Assembly: GCF_027942865.1 (NCBI RefSeq)
Contig: NC_134517.1
Coordinates: forward strand, 15,963,775-16,027,774
Length of the DNA stretch: 64,000 nt
Origin: Odontesthes bonariensis
Lineage: Eukaryota; Chordata; Actinopteri; Atheriniformes; Atherinopsidae
Direction of reading: 5' to 3'
Both the position numbers and the translations under genes were made by a program. Of this stretch, positions 1-12,430 are shown in pieces. Position 1 is the first letter of the stretch; every line of letters begins with the position of its first letter. A model generated the notes under the pieces. That model was given only the letters and a program-made list of their open reading frames with translations. It made no database searches and had not been told where the DNA came from.

Positions 1-268
1 GTCTCCAACAACAACTGGAAAAGAGATTCTGACGAAGGAAACGGGTGGTGGAAAGGTTGGATAATTGGGAAAGAGAAAAATTATAGGACAATGTATGCAA
101 GGCTCAACAAATGAATAACCAAAAAACCAAAACCTCTACTAAATATTGCCGAGTAAAGCATCTAAGCTGCAACAGCAAATCTTCGATGGGGTCCTCATGA
201 ATGAACAGTTTAAAGCTTCAAAGCCACAATCTGTTGAATCTCTTGAGTGGAGGCATGTTAAACTTTAC

Positions 269-3200
269 CTAGCACATCGGGAGGCTCAGTCTGGAAACCT
301 TCAGGTTGTTGTCCCTGCAACATGTCCAACAGAGCCTGAAGGCTGCGCCGGCACAGTGCGGAGTGAGAGAACCGGGTCTCTTTTATCAGCTCAAACACCC
401 CACACAGGCCAATGCCGATGATCTGCGGACACACAGAAAGAATCCCATTTTTACAAGCTTGTGAACACCAACCTGCCAAACCACAACCCGAGTTCAAGTT
501 CACTTCATTTTGTTGCGATGCTGCTTAAACATCGATTTGAAAATACTGCTGACATAAAGGAGTGGATGAATCGCTCTCCTGATAACAACCTATATTCCAG
601 TAAGGTCCCACGGTACGTTTAGAAACTACAGCTCACCATGGTTATTTTTTTCTTTTTTCTTTTTTTTTTAAAGACCATCTCAATTGGCTGTGTGAAGAAG
701 GAAGGCAAGCGGAGGAGTTTGGCCTAGAAAAGAATGCCATTCTCAGTCTCTGTCAGAATGACTCATTACTGAATCAAGTAATGCTTCTGTGCAACTTCCT
801 ATCCAAGTGACCAACTTTGCCTCGTAAACCGTAAAAGCTTAGAATCGTTAGAGAAGGTCCATTTAAAAAAAGCGCAATCCAACGACTATCGACAGTCTGA
901 GGCAGAGATATGACAATGGCTTCCTGAAGAGTAGAAATTCTTGTAAGATTTTTGCAAGTGACAAAAAGATATTTCATCAATGGTTACATCTGCTCTCTGT
1001 GTTACCCATTGGAAAAACACACACACAAGAACAAAGACTGTCAACATATGGCTCATCAGCAACAGTTGTTTAAATGGATTTAAAACTAAATCCCCCCAAA
1101 AAATATTGTATCATCAAAAGCTTACTGCATTTGCCTCAAAGAGGATAAAAGTGTTCCATGTCACCATAATGCGCGCTTACAGATGGAATCCAGCCTTTTG
1201 TGAAACGCTCACCTGTTAACCAGGGTTAAAAAAAATACGTCAACTGTATTATGCAACTCAGAGCTGATAATCCAGAGTTACCTTTTCACACATGTAGCAC
1301 ACTATAGGACACATGAGACATGTTATTTTTTACTCTCTCCAAACCACTGATTCCAATTTAAGTGGTGGAGATAGCGGCAGGTAGAACGGCGAAGGCAAGG
1401 CCTCCCAATCCAATCAAGGAAAATGCTTAATCTGGTTTACAGAAGGAGTGGCGCGTTAGGGTTAGGGTTAGGGTTAATTCACACTCAGACACGGTACGAA
1501 CTTTACCCTACGGATTTGTTTAGTTTTAGTGAGACTACTAAACAAACAACACAGAGAGACAAAGAAAAGTGTGGAATAATTGGCTCGTTAAACTGTATTT
1601 TGTGTGGTTAATTAGAATTCATCTTTGCCACCCCTGCTGCCTCTTTTGAAGTTGTGCAATTATCTGCGGTAATCTCAGCAGCCGTTTTGCTAGAAATGGA
1701 TTTTTTTGGTTTCATGTTATCAAGAAGAAATCGACAGGCTCGTTTAATGATCTAATTAATAATGTTTGGATTAGGTTCACTTGAAAGTGTATTTTTTATT
1801 AGGAATTTCCATTGTACATACTGTGTAATGTAGGTTCTGAAAACTTATATTTTCTTTTTTTTTTTCCAGATGTGGAATACATTTTGTAAAAGTGACAGCT
1901 TAAACAATGAGTTAAACACAACAGTTGGCAGGCACACGGAGTAGAAAAGGGAGCTAACGGAATCTTAAATCTCACAGGGTCGGAGTGCAGTTTGGTGAAA
2001 TAATTCCAGTTATAACAATGGAAAAAAGATGAGCCCTAATGGAGCAGTGAATCTAACAGATCCCGAAAGAAAAACAGCTTGGTTATCGCCATCATACGAA
2101 GCGCTGTTGCCACCGAATGAGCGGCCAACGCAACTCTGTGCTCATACCTTTGGCAGCTTCACAGCTGGCTCGCGGTACTCTTCCTCCTCCTCGCTGTCTG
2201 AGTCGCCGCTCTGCACCGAGCTCCTGGAGGCCAGTGCCAGGGAGGCCTCCCTCTGCTGCCAGTCCAGCACACAGTGCCGCACGTTGCAGTAGACATTGAA
2301 AGCGGACGGGTTGCTGTGCAGCTTGATGTCCGGCACGCAGAGGGCTCCATCTAGACTCTCGGCCTGTGGAAAAACAGGTAATGGAAGAGGAGAGTAAAAA
2401 CCTTCACAGGGCAGTTTTTTTTTTCTTCTTCTTCTTCTTCTATTTTTTAACTCAAAATACTGTTGAAAAACATATTTAAAAAAACTTTTCATGTTTTTCA
2501 TGTCACGTGGACACAAAAACAATTGAATAACTTTGATTCTGGTCTCTCCACTGCCCATGGCTCATGGGGTTACTTAAGAACTTATGTTATGTTATGTACA
2601 CCCACAGATGATTCCCTTAAACAAACCACACGCCTGCTATCCGCCACAAACTGAATACTTTTTCATCTGAGAACTCGTGAGAGGAACCAAATAAAGGGGA
2701 CTCTTGACAGAAGATGTTTCTATCATTATCTCTCGTCTAGCCTGGATGGACAGAAACACACCGCCTGTTGTACGTGTTTGGCAAAAAAAAAAAAATCAAC
2801 TGATTTTAAGTCCAGCCTAACATCTTTCCCCGTTTTTTTTTCTTTTTAATGACAAGAACGATTCCAGACGGATAGATATTCAGCGCAGTGCCGACTGAAC
2901 CAGCCGATTACGACCTGCCCCATCCACTCCTTCCGAGCATGTAAGATCAACTGTGGTGGTCACTAATAACACAACGATTTCTGAGGACCTCTTGAGAGCC
3001 ACAGAGTGGTTTGCCTGGTTTGTCTGAGTCAAGAATTTGTATTCACGCTTCAGAAGGCGTTTCATGACCTCAGTAGAAGTCAGTCCCTCTTTTTCGAACG
3101 GATTTCGACCATCGTTAGACAGCTCAGTTCAGTTCAGGAGACAAGAAGGTAAAAAAAATCCAATATTACAGATGATGTTGACCTGCTGCGGCCTACTTAC

Positions 3201-6200
3201 AGTAGCTCACCCGATCACCAGAAAACAAGTCATGGTAAAAAAATTCTTCTGCAGAAGTGTCGATTTAACTCGATGGTCATTGTGAACGGTGTCATTTGTG
3301 GCCTTGCTGAATTGAGGCGTTTGTAACGTGAAGTCTGCCCTGAATTTCGTATATTAGGCTGACAAGCAGAGAGTTAGAATTTACAACAAAATCATTACAC
3401 CAAAGCTTAAGCACCTCAATCCAAATAATTACAATGATCAGACAAACTACAATCCAGTAAGAAACTTGATAAACTAACTAATTGATCAGCTTCCTCATCC
3501 AACCAAGCGAGGCATTTCAACTACAGCCCCGAGGCGGCCTCCAGAGAATCGCAACGATCGATCGAGCCACTCTTGCAGTGTTGCGCTTTTGGCATCCCAA
3601 TCACAGAGGGTGATGTCATCTATTTGGGGAGAGAGGTCATTCATTATCAGCTAAAACCAGTGGGGAGGATAGTGGCTCCTTAATCTCATCTGACAATGAT
3701 CAGATATAGAGGCATCAGAGACACATCATTAAAACGTGACACCTTCAAGCTGTGACGCACACAAGAAAATGCAGATCCAGGTACCCGAAGCCCTCTGCAG
3801 CTTTGGGGTTTTCTTCTCACTTTCCAAATAACCAACGAATGACCCAAACCTGCTTCTCGTGTGGCGTGTTCTTTTGTGTTTCCATCTGCTCTTCCCTGAT
3901 GATTTAATGGCCACATAATGGCTTCCAAAAAAAGGCTACTACAGAGTCCCTGTCAGCACTTAAGGACAGCTACAACACCCATAGGATAAATAACAGAAGC
4001 TAGATTAAGAGCACCGTCTTCAAAACGAGAGGCTTTAATAAAAGGGACTGTGCACTTGGACCGCCATGCCAAAAATGTGTTTAACGTGCAACTTTTCTGG
4101 AAAACACTAAAATGGGAGAGCCATCCAATATTAGCTTGTGTTGTTTAGACAGGACACATCTGTCTTTCCTCAGAGACATGAAAAAAAAGCCAAACCCAGT
4201 TTTGTCAGTGTGTCCTCGTCCAGTCTGATGCCCGTTATCAACCAGCCTTTCAGCCCGGGAACGTGCCTTTCAAGCTGAGTTATAGTCGAGAAACAAACCC
4301 CAGCATGTGTCTCTGTGGAACTTTCTACATTACCGCTGTAAAAGGGCATCGTCTACTTACTCACTCACTCTTCTAACCATCTGAATACGAGAACTTTCTG
4401 CCAACTCAGTGATAAGAGATCCCACTTCACAGGTTATATTTCTTAATAAAGAATAACAAACTGTTTAAAATGCGAAGCAATCGCTGAGAGCGTCTTTCAA
4501 TTAGGATGTCAGGAGACAAGTTAAAAGTCATTAAGTGTGCATATCATTCTTCCCAAATAGCATTTAGTGCATAAAGTACCTTTATGTGTGTAACAAATAG
4601 GGCTGGGTAAAAAAATCGATTAAATCGATTTTGGATCGATTTCATTTAAAATTTGCATAATCGATTTGTAGGGCATGAGATCGATTTTTTTTTTTTTTTT
4701 TTTTTTTTTTCTTTTTTTTTTTTTTCATGAATGATTTTTTTCATGAAGTTACTGGTTCCAATCCACACGGCTACGGTAAGAACCATGTGTTCCCCAGTCC
4801 AAGCAGTCATCAACCCACTAATTCTGGGCACCTGTAATTATACCTAGAACTAAGTTAGCTACCATAAAAGAAGTGCTCCCCCAAGTGGCTAAATCTAAAA
4901 CTACACTAAAACCTACCTATAGGTGAGACTAAAATGGCTCCTACAAATGTATTTAATTAAGTAGGCTGTCACGTTGAATATAGTGTAAAATCTTACTAAT
5001 ACTTCTTTCCACTGGGTGGCTTCAGGTGTTACTAATATAATGTAACAATCTGTTAACACTGTCAAGCCACAGCCCTTTGAAATATTGATGTCAAAATGCA
5101 ACATTTTGAGGTTAAATCCTGGCGCCAAGAGAAGCAGATGGAACCGATTCGGATCGAATCGAATCGAATCGAATTGAATCGTGATTAATCGATTTAAAGC
5201 CCTAAGAATCGAAATCGAATCGATCTAGGAACTTGGCGGTGATACCCAGCCCTAGTAACAAATGATGCCATTTCAGAGAAACAGATGCTTAGCTGTGAGT
5301 TGAGAGTAGCACCTACATCAACACATGAAAGGCACAAACAGCAAATGCATTTGATGAAATTTAACAAGGACATTTTTGTATTCATTTCGTAAATTATGTA
5401 GTTATAAAGCACCCATGTTGATGATTCGCCACATTCCCTCGTTGCGTTCCCTTATGTCGGACAATTTCATGTTAACAGGCAGTTGTCCTGTGCATTGCAG
5501 TTAGTACATCGTCCTCTCGTGTCAGTCCGAGGCGAATTATGTCAGCGAACAGCCGTGCTGCATTAGCAGTTAGAGCTGATACTCAGCTAAAATGCAGGGG
5601 CTAAAGTGACATTTACTCGGCTCAACAACAACAACTAATGAAACAGGGGTTTGGGTGGTGGATGAGTATTTGAATGCTAACTTTTTACAAAGTCTCGGCT
5701 TTAATTTAATTCTGCCGTATATCTCTAAAGCAAATGGTTATAGTTGCCACTTTTCCAAGCACCATTGTCCTGGTGCCATTGAGCTCTCTGTAAAACGTGT
5801 CCTGTTAATACCAAGTAGGCACATTTCATCAGATTTTGTATCATCCTATAATTTTTCTTTTTTTGAGTTTGAGATATGCAAGAATGTTCTTTCTCCCAAT
5901 TCAATTCCTAAGCAAATAATTCCATGTGTTTATTCAAAGTATATAGTGCATAATAAAAGCATGCAATATAGGCCCTTTTGTGACTAATGTGACATATAGA
6001 CGAGGGGGTTTCCACAATACAAAGCAGCTAGGACCATGGTTTCATGGTGTGCTGCCCACGGCTTGAATGACTTATTCAGTGAAGAACTTAGTATCTGCCA
6101 ATCCACTGAAGTATGTCAGACTCAACACTGATGCTATATGATAAGAATTATAGATGTATGAACGGTATTCTTTTCCATTCTTAATTATGCACCAGCACCG

Positions 6201-9200
6201 TGTTATAACAATTACAGTTTCTTTTCAAAGAAAACAGATCGCGGATCTGCCTATAAACAAGACGTTGCATCACCCTCTTCATTAGGATGATGAGTGTTTA
6301 CGCCATCTTTTGTTATTATCCCACTTTCATGTTTAAACACAGTGGCAGACAAAGAGGACAGAAGAAGAGCTTTCAAACCTCGGCAGCTTGACAGAGCAAG
6401 AGCGAGCTCAACACATACAAATACACTGCTAGTGTAACGGCAACCCACGTTTTTATGCCTACCAGCCAGCCAGCCAGCCTTGCCAACGCCGCACTTCTCT
6501 GTCTTATTACAATGTTATAAGTGATCAACTCGCTGAAGAACTTAAATAACAAGTCCACTCTATCTTGCCTAAATCTCTCTAGCATACACCTCCAAACTGA
6601 TGGGAAAATAAAAACAAAAAAAACATCTTACAAATAAAGTTCAATCTAAAGAGACTACACTGTTATTTTCAAGAGCAATCACATAGCAGAAATGGATCTC
6701 TATAATTTATTAGTACAATGTGTTCATTTTCATAATTTAGGAATCAACAATCAAGCACGTGTACCCAATGAAAAGTATACATATGAGACAACCAAATTCT
6801 CTGATGCCGGCCTGGTTCCCTCTTTGGATGAAGGAGATGGAGGCAGGCAACCGTTGCCGTGGAGATGTGGAACACATTAGGTCGCTCGGCAACAGGCCAT
6901 CATGCACAAGTCAGAGCCACTCCCCGTGTGTTTCACATTCAGCCTCTCCAGCTTCATGTGCGGATGGGCTTACTGGCAACTGACCAACGCCAGCCGATGA
7001 AAATAACGGCTCTGCCAAACACCCTCAAGACTGCAGAGAATCCGACCTCATCTTTAATCTGACCCTCAATCTGTTCACCTCATTCAGCAGAGTCAATGCA
7101 ACTGTAAGAATTTATCGCCACGTACATGAGGCTTTGACAGTTGCAAATTAAAACTGTCAGTCAAGTTTTCATTGGTTTGAGGGGAAAAAAGAAAACACAA
7201 AATACTTTATGTACATACCCACTTACATTTTTCAAATGCTCTAAATAGCTCTTTGAATTTTAGGTTCAATTATGTTCCATAATTTACAGCTAACAATAAT
7301 GCTAACAATATAAACCAACACTGCAGACACTTATGTATTGTGTATTTATGAAGAGATATATACAATTAGGATAGCTGGATAAATATCATAAAAGGTATTG
7401 ACCCTCTACAAACATACGTACAAACTAAATGGAAATAAAAACAGAGCAACCATAGCATTATAGCAAGTGTACTGCAGAATAGCAGGAAACAGCAACAGCA
7501 AAGCATCCCTTACCTTTGTTCTTGATTTGACTTTTGACTTGACTTTCTGTCGTCTTTTCAGTTTCTTCTTACTTAAAGCCTTCTTTCCCCTGGAAGCACA
7601 CAGTTATCAGTCAGCTTTGTAAAACAGATGCTTCTGCATGACATTAAAAGACATTTACATTAAAGGCACTTTAGCACGAAACAACCCATAGCAAGGGCTT
7701 AAACCACAGAGGAACTAAAGCTGGATATCATCCCGAGTGTTTCCTTTAATACAAAATGGCTAAAGCACGCTTTCTGCTACAGTGCTACGGCTCACGAAAT
7801 TTCACTTAACGAAATTGCATGACTACAAAGACATGTCGTCGTCTCTCGCAAAGCTCTTACTATCAAATATCTAGTTCAGCGGGTGAATGGAAGTTAAGGT
7901 ACCTTTTTAAAAGTCAACATATTCTTCTTCACGGTAGTCATATTGACAGTGTCTTTCATGGTAGTGTCACTTCCCCTTTTTTTGTTTATATAAACTCTTA
8001 TTCAAACAAGACAGTTTACACTCCAACTAAGCAAACTATACTGCAGAAGCAGATTCATATTGTTACACATAATAAGGGACAGATGGATCAATCTGTCAGT
8101 TGATTGTTATAGATAAGTATTTGCCATTTGGAGATGCAAAAGTTGGCAGTTATTAGTACTGTGTAAAAAGAATAGAATGACATATGTAGTCCAGCTACAC
8201 ATGTCAGTGTCGATCCAGTCGATCTGTGTCTTTTGATTTCCAGTAAAACTTAAACACACTTTGACCCAGACCACCCCAACACTTCATCTATTTGGGCCCT
8301 TTTTTTTTTTTTTTTCCTCTCTCCAAGGAGCTAAAAGTTTCTTCAGCCCCAAGTCCTACGCCATTTCCACTCAGGTCTAAGGTACAGCATAGATTAGGTT
8401 TCGTGGAATTGTAAAAAACAGTGCCTCTTTTTGCTGGTGCGTCAAGGCCACAGCAATGATTACAGTGGCCTGGACAGATAGGGTAGAGTTGAAAAGTCAA
8501 AAACAAAACAAAAAATGACCTCATTATGACAACATTAGGGGGGGTTAAGGAAAGCTGGTAGGAGAAATTTACAAGGACTTTGGAAAAGAATTCAACCACA
8601 CTTATACTAAGCTCTGATGCGGGTCCACATCACTGAAAATACAGATGTTCCATAAATATTCTACAAAAAGTGCTTTAGATACTAAGTCTAATGTAATTTT
8701 ATTGCACCGTTACACAGAGACTATGAAACATATATCAAATAAGTATAAATATTACTTTATTATATCCTGAATTGATACAATTGAGCACAACTTTACGAGC
8801 TGTAGCCGCAAGAAATTGTCCACTGAGCGGTGAAATGGGAAGACTTCAGCTACCATCAGTCAAAATTTGCTAATTTTAAAAAAACATCTATGCAATATTG
8901 TGGGTGTTTTTAAACTCGTGCCTCAGAACATAATTGCTGTGAAACCATCAAAAATCAATTATTTACCACTCTAATTTGCTGCTTTGTTTTCATGATCGCC
9001 TGCACCCTCTCCTCATCCATTCACAAACTTGCTTCATAACTGCAGCTGACACTGTGCACCACATCTCGCCAGCTGACAGAAGCGTCTGAATATTATGTTT
9101 GCAAACAGTAACTACTTAGGCAGTAGGTCTTAAAGTTAACCGATTTTACTATCTAAAAAGGGGATCAAATATGAGATGACTGAAACAGAAATAAAAATGT

Positions 9201-11257
9201 ACGAATAATACTAATGGCTAATCTCAAAAAGAACTGCCTCCCTAAAGCAAGTCATTTTGGTCTGTTCCTGCTGTGGAAAGGGATGGGATCGAGGGAAGAA
9301 CCCTCCAAAAGTCCCTCGTACCAGGAAAAGGCTGATGCGGTCAAAACACAGTTTTAGCTGATACGCTTCTATATATGAATTAAGGGCGCTGCAGACGGAG
9401 AACTGAACAGAGGCAATCAGAGTTAAGGGTGATATAAAACTCAAAACATTTTGCGGAGCTCAATTTTCATTTGTTAGAATCAAATGGCTGCATTTTAGAA
9501 TGTGGAAAACAAAAACATGACACTGGCTTTATTTGTCAGCCATCAGCCATCCTGCTCTCCAAGTCATCGGCGGCTAGAAAGAACTATATGCTGGGCATTA
9601 CTTCAATATTTTGAGGTAATGACCAGCCCTACGCACAGGGATGCCTGTGTCTGATTTCACTTGGAAACACAGCGAGTCAATCAGAGGGCGAAAAGAAAAT
9701 GAAAGATGCTCCAAGGGGTTTAGAAAATAGTTCCCCAAATGTCTTTTTGAGCACAGCCGATCTAACATTTGACTTTGGCTATATGACAGCACGAATGTGT
9801 GTTATAATGGCGGGGGGGGGGGGGGGGGGAGCTGCAGGTGTTCATTGATCTGTTTTCTTCACATAAATCCTCACAAATAAGTCATCTTAAATGAGAATGG
9901 TTGTCAAAGTAGAATCGTGTCACTTCGGCTGTGCGCCGTTACTTTTAAATGGCAACTGTGCACGACGGAAAGGTTGGAGAACAACAACTGAGTTTTTAAA
10001 GGGTGGATGCAACAATAATGCCACACAGAGTACAACCTAACTGACTAGAATGACGTAACTGTATTACCCGCTTATGCTAGAAAAGCAAATGAGTTCATCC
10101 ACCTCACAGCACATCCTCACCCAAACATGCCTCACATTTCATGCAAATGGGACATGAAAAACAATACAGTGTCTCCCATATGTTTACCGTGTTGCCGAAT
10201 AGCGAGCCACAGTCAGCCGTTTTGGGTTTTTTTTAGAGAACTGACTCATGTTAAGATAACCTGGGACAAGGGCTTGATGCTCAACGTTAGTTAACGTTAG
10301 CTGGCTAACAGTGACGCCGTTGGGCCTAAAAACCACAGAGAGCGATATTAAACAGCTGAGTTGCGTAAAATGTGCAGTAACACCGAGCAGTGGAGGTTTA
10401 AAACAGCCTTTTGAGGAATAAACGCGTAATACAAGAGGTGTTTGTTTACGTTTAGCTGGGTGGCACCCACTACTTCTAGCAAACTGACTACTGCTGTAAT
10501 GACAGTTAGCCAGCTAGCTCTCCACACAGATTTGATTTCTCGTCGTTGTGGCGCTTGGGGGGGGGGGGGGGGGGGGAAATGCCTTTATCGCAATTCCCCT
10601 TGTGTTATTGTTTAGCTAAAAATACAGTGTCTAGAGTCCCCTGACTGAAATCACTCGCACAAGGGTGAACCATCGTAACGTTAGCTGGGACTGCTCCCAC
10701 AAGCTAAGGAAGTCAGTGCCAAAATGACTACAGAGTGAGCAAATCTCTTAAGCTAAATATTAAGTCCCAAGCATATCTGTTTGCAAGTAACACAATGACA
10801 GTTATGGCACGTCAGACTTATCACTAAGTCGTATATATGTTAATTAAATTGTATGCAAGTTAGCTCGCTGCTGTTAGCGTACCGCTACGCAAGGGTTAAC
10901 GCTAGCTGACGGTCGTTAGCCCAGTTAGCCCTTCAAATGACAACAGCAGCCTATGGTATATATATTTTTCACATTAACCACTCACCTTCCTTGATTTATC
11001 CCTTGCTCTTTATCATTGATGGCGGTAGTATAAATCCGTCTGTATCGTTCCGCCAGAGCTCGCCCTGAGAGTAAAAGCTGGTACCGAGTCCGACAATCCG
11101 ACTGGGCTCCGGGTGTCGGGCAAGAACCCATTCCCGAACCAATGGTAGATAAATCGGCTCCTGCTCCAGAAATGACCCTGACACCCAGCCCCATCGACGG
11201 CGACAAGGAAGGCAGAATCCCTCCACCGGCGGCCGCTGCCGCAGCAGCACACATCAT
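269..11257 (-). CDS. mycbp2: MYCBP2 (PAM/Highwire/RPM-1) E3 ubiquitin ligase, N-terminal exons only
   Basis: Four coding exons on the minus strand: 11257-10986, 7589-7514, 2363-2148 and 422-269; the gene leaves the window at the left edge. Splice phases chain without a break and give about 239 residues. Exon 1 carries QLLLSGRALAERYRRIYT, exon 2 a Lys-rich stretch (KKKLKRRQKVKSKVKSRTK), exon 3 VPDIKLHSNPSAFNVYCNVR plus an acidic run, and exon 4 GLCGVFELIKETRF; all match the start of vertebrate MYCBP2 as I recall it. I chose the ATG at 11257 because it gives MMCAA followed by an Ala/Gly tract, like the long mammalian isoform; an in-frame ATG 33 bases upstream is possible. The family protein is about 4,600 residues, with RCC1-like repeats, PHR domains and a C-terminal RING-type relay ligase active in axons and synapses; none of those domains lies in this window. 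Confidence 0.93.
423..2147 (-). other. mycbp2: mycbp2 intron 3 with a short interstitial telomere repeat
   Basis: Non-coding AT-rich intron between exons 4 and 3, with clean GT/AG ends on the minus strand. The only structure I see is the TTAGGG run listed separately and several homopolymer T tracts. Confidence 0.8.
1456..1476 (+). repeat. Interstitial telomere-type repeat, (TTAGGG)3 plus TTA
   Basis: Three perfect TTAGGG units followed by TTA sit inside mycbp2 intron 3. The array is short and flanked by unique-looking sequence. Confidence 0.85.
2364..7513 (-). other. mycbp2: mycbp2 intron 2, containing a hAT MITE
   Basis: A 5.15-kb non-coding stretch between the coding exons at 2148-2363 and 7514-7589. 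Apart from the hAT-type element at 4598-5254 I see only AT-rich sequence and poly-T/poly-A runs. Open frames here are short and do not resemble proteins. Confidence 0.75.
4598..5254. mobile_element. Non-autonomous hAT-type transposon (MITE)
   Basis: The element starts TAGGGCTGGGTA and ends with the inverse TACCCAGCCCTA. It is flanked by a perfect 8-bp duplication GTAACAAA (4590-4597 and 5255-5262), the size typical of hAT insertions. Both ends are filled with ATCGATT-like subrepeats that can pair with each other, and a long poly-T run lies at about 4686-4725. There is no coding capacity. The perfect duplication suggests an insertion that is not very old. Confidence 0.85.
7590..10985 (-). other. 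mycbp2: mycbp2 intron 1 with two long poly-G runs
   Basis: Non-coding intron between exons 1 and 2. Notable are uninterrupted G runs of 18 (9812-9829) and about 20 (from 10557), and a CpG-richer part close to exon 1. I see no other gene or intact mobile element. Confidence 0.7.
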
Positions 11258-11720
11258 CGTTTTGCAGAACAATGCATATATCACACACAAGATATTGCAG
11301 CCAGATAATATCTGGGCATCAGATGCAATCCACTTGTCACCACATCCACCTCATGTCACATCATTAGTCCACTCCAAGTTGCAGAAATACCACAAATAGC
11401 ATCCACGGTGCTCAGTTATTATACACGCAAAACGTAGCCAATCTGAGGGTGCAGCTATGGTCTTCCGATCCGACCCGATCCGACCACAGCGTCAACACGA
11501 TGTTTACCTCCCGCTAATACACGTTTTCTAGACAGAACAAAAAATCACGTAGAATGGCAGACACGACACCCGTCATGACGAAAAATGTTGCGTTTCGGTT
11601 TCATTCTTTCCTTGATTATTTCTTGACCCCGAAGAGGCAGCACCCTCAGTAGAGCTGCCATCTTAGCTCCATCATCCCTCCCCTCCCAGAGGGAGTCTTG
11701 CGTCGCTAGCATGCCGGGAT
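11258..11720 (-). promoter_or_regulatory. mycbp2: mycbp2 5'UTR and promoter region with a YY1-like site
   Basis: This G+C-rich, CpG-containing stretch lies directly upstream of the mycbp2 start codon. On the minus strand AAGATGGC (plus-strand GCCATCTT, 11657-11664) is a good YY1 site, a motif often sitting just after the start of transcription in TATA-less housekeeping genes. I infer transcription starts near 11660-11670, giving a 5'UTR of about 400 bases. No TATA box is visible. Confidence 0.5.
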
Positions 11721-12039
11721 ATTTTCATACAACTAAACTGAGCGATGTTACCATTGATTTATTGAATCAATTACCAGTCGGAAAATAAACGTTTTTAAGT
11801 TTAGTTACATTTGCAAAGACAGACCGACATATGTGGAGATGAAAGACAGCATCATGGACTGAAAATGGATTCGCATATGCTATTTTGCACAATATGCATA
11901 GTTGAAATCTGGGCATTTAATTCGGAGAGGAAGTACTATAAGGGCCCTTCCCAGCATCGACAGTGCAGAAGCCCAAGGAGTAAGGGGCCCTCGGTTGTAT
12001 ACAAGAAATATATAAAAATAAACATAGAACAGTCATAAT

Positions 12040-12430
12040 AAGACGCACAAGACGTGTATGTTGAAGAGATATAACATTGCCAAAATGAGCCACAGGACAG
12101 ATGTAAAGCAATAGAAATGATCACAAGACAAAGAACGGCTACAAAGAGGTAGACAATGACAAAATACAAAATGTCCAAAATGATGCACAAAAGAGATAGA
12201 AACCAAATAAACTTAAACACAATGCAAGTGGCCTCAAAAAGAACACAGAATTGCTCCAAAACATCAATCACAATGAGACTCATATCAACCAAACATACAA
12301 GCAAAATGTGACAGTGTAACTCAAAATTGGGTCCAAAAACCAGCAACAAAATCATTTAATGTGACGTGGATGCAAAATGACCCCAAAGTGACGTAAAATT
12401 AGGCGAAACATATGAACATAACACGGCAGA
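12040..12430. repeat. Degenerate AC/GA-rich minisatellite
   Basis: Loose repetition of motifs such as CAAAATGA, CACAAAGAGA and CCAAAATGA with strong A bias on the plus strand. Fish genomes commonly carry decayed arrays of ~20-bp units of this kind. The boundaries are approximate. Confidence 0.5.

Noticed and set aside
10982-11399. Several overlapping open frames around mycbp2 exon 1, including an Ala-rich plus-strand frame
   Set aside because: They are other-frame readings of the GC-rich first exon; only the minus-strand frame matches MYCBP2 and splices in phase.
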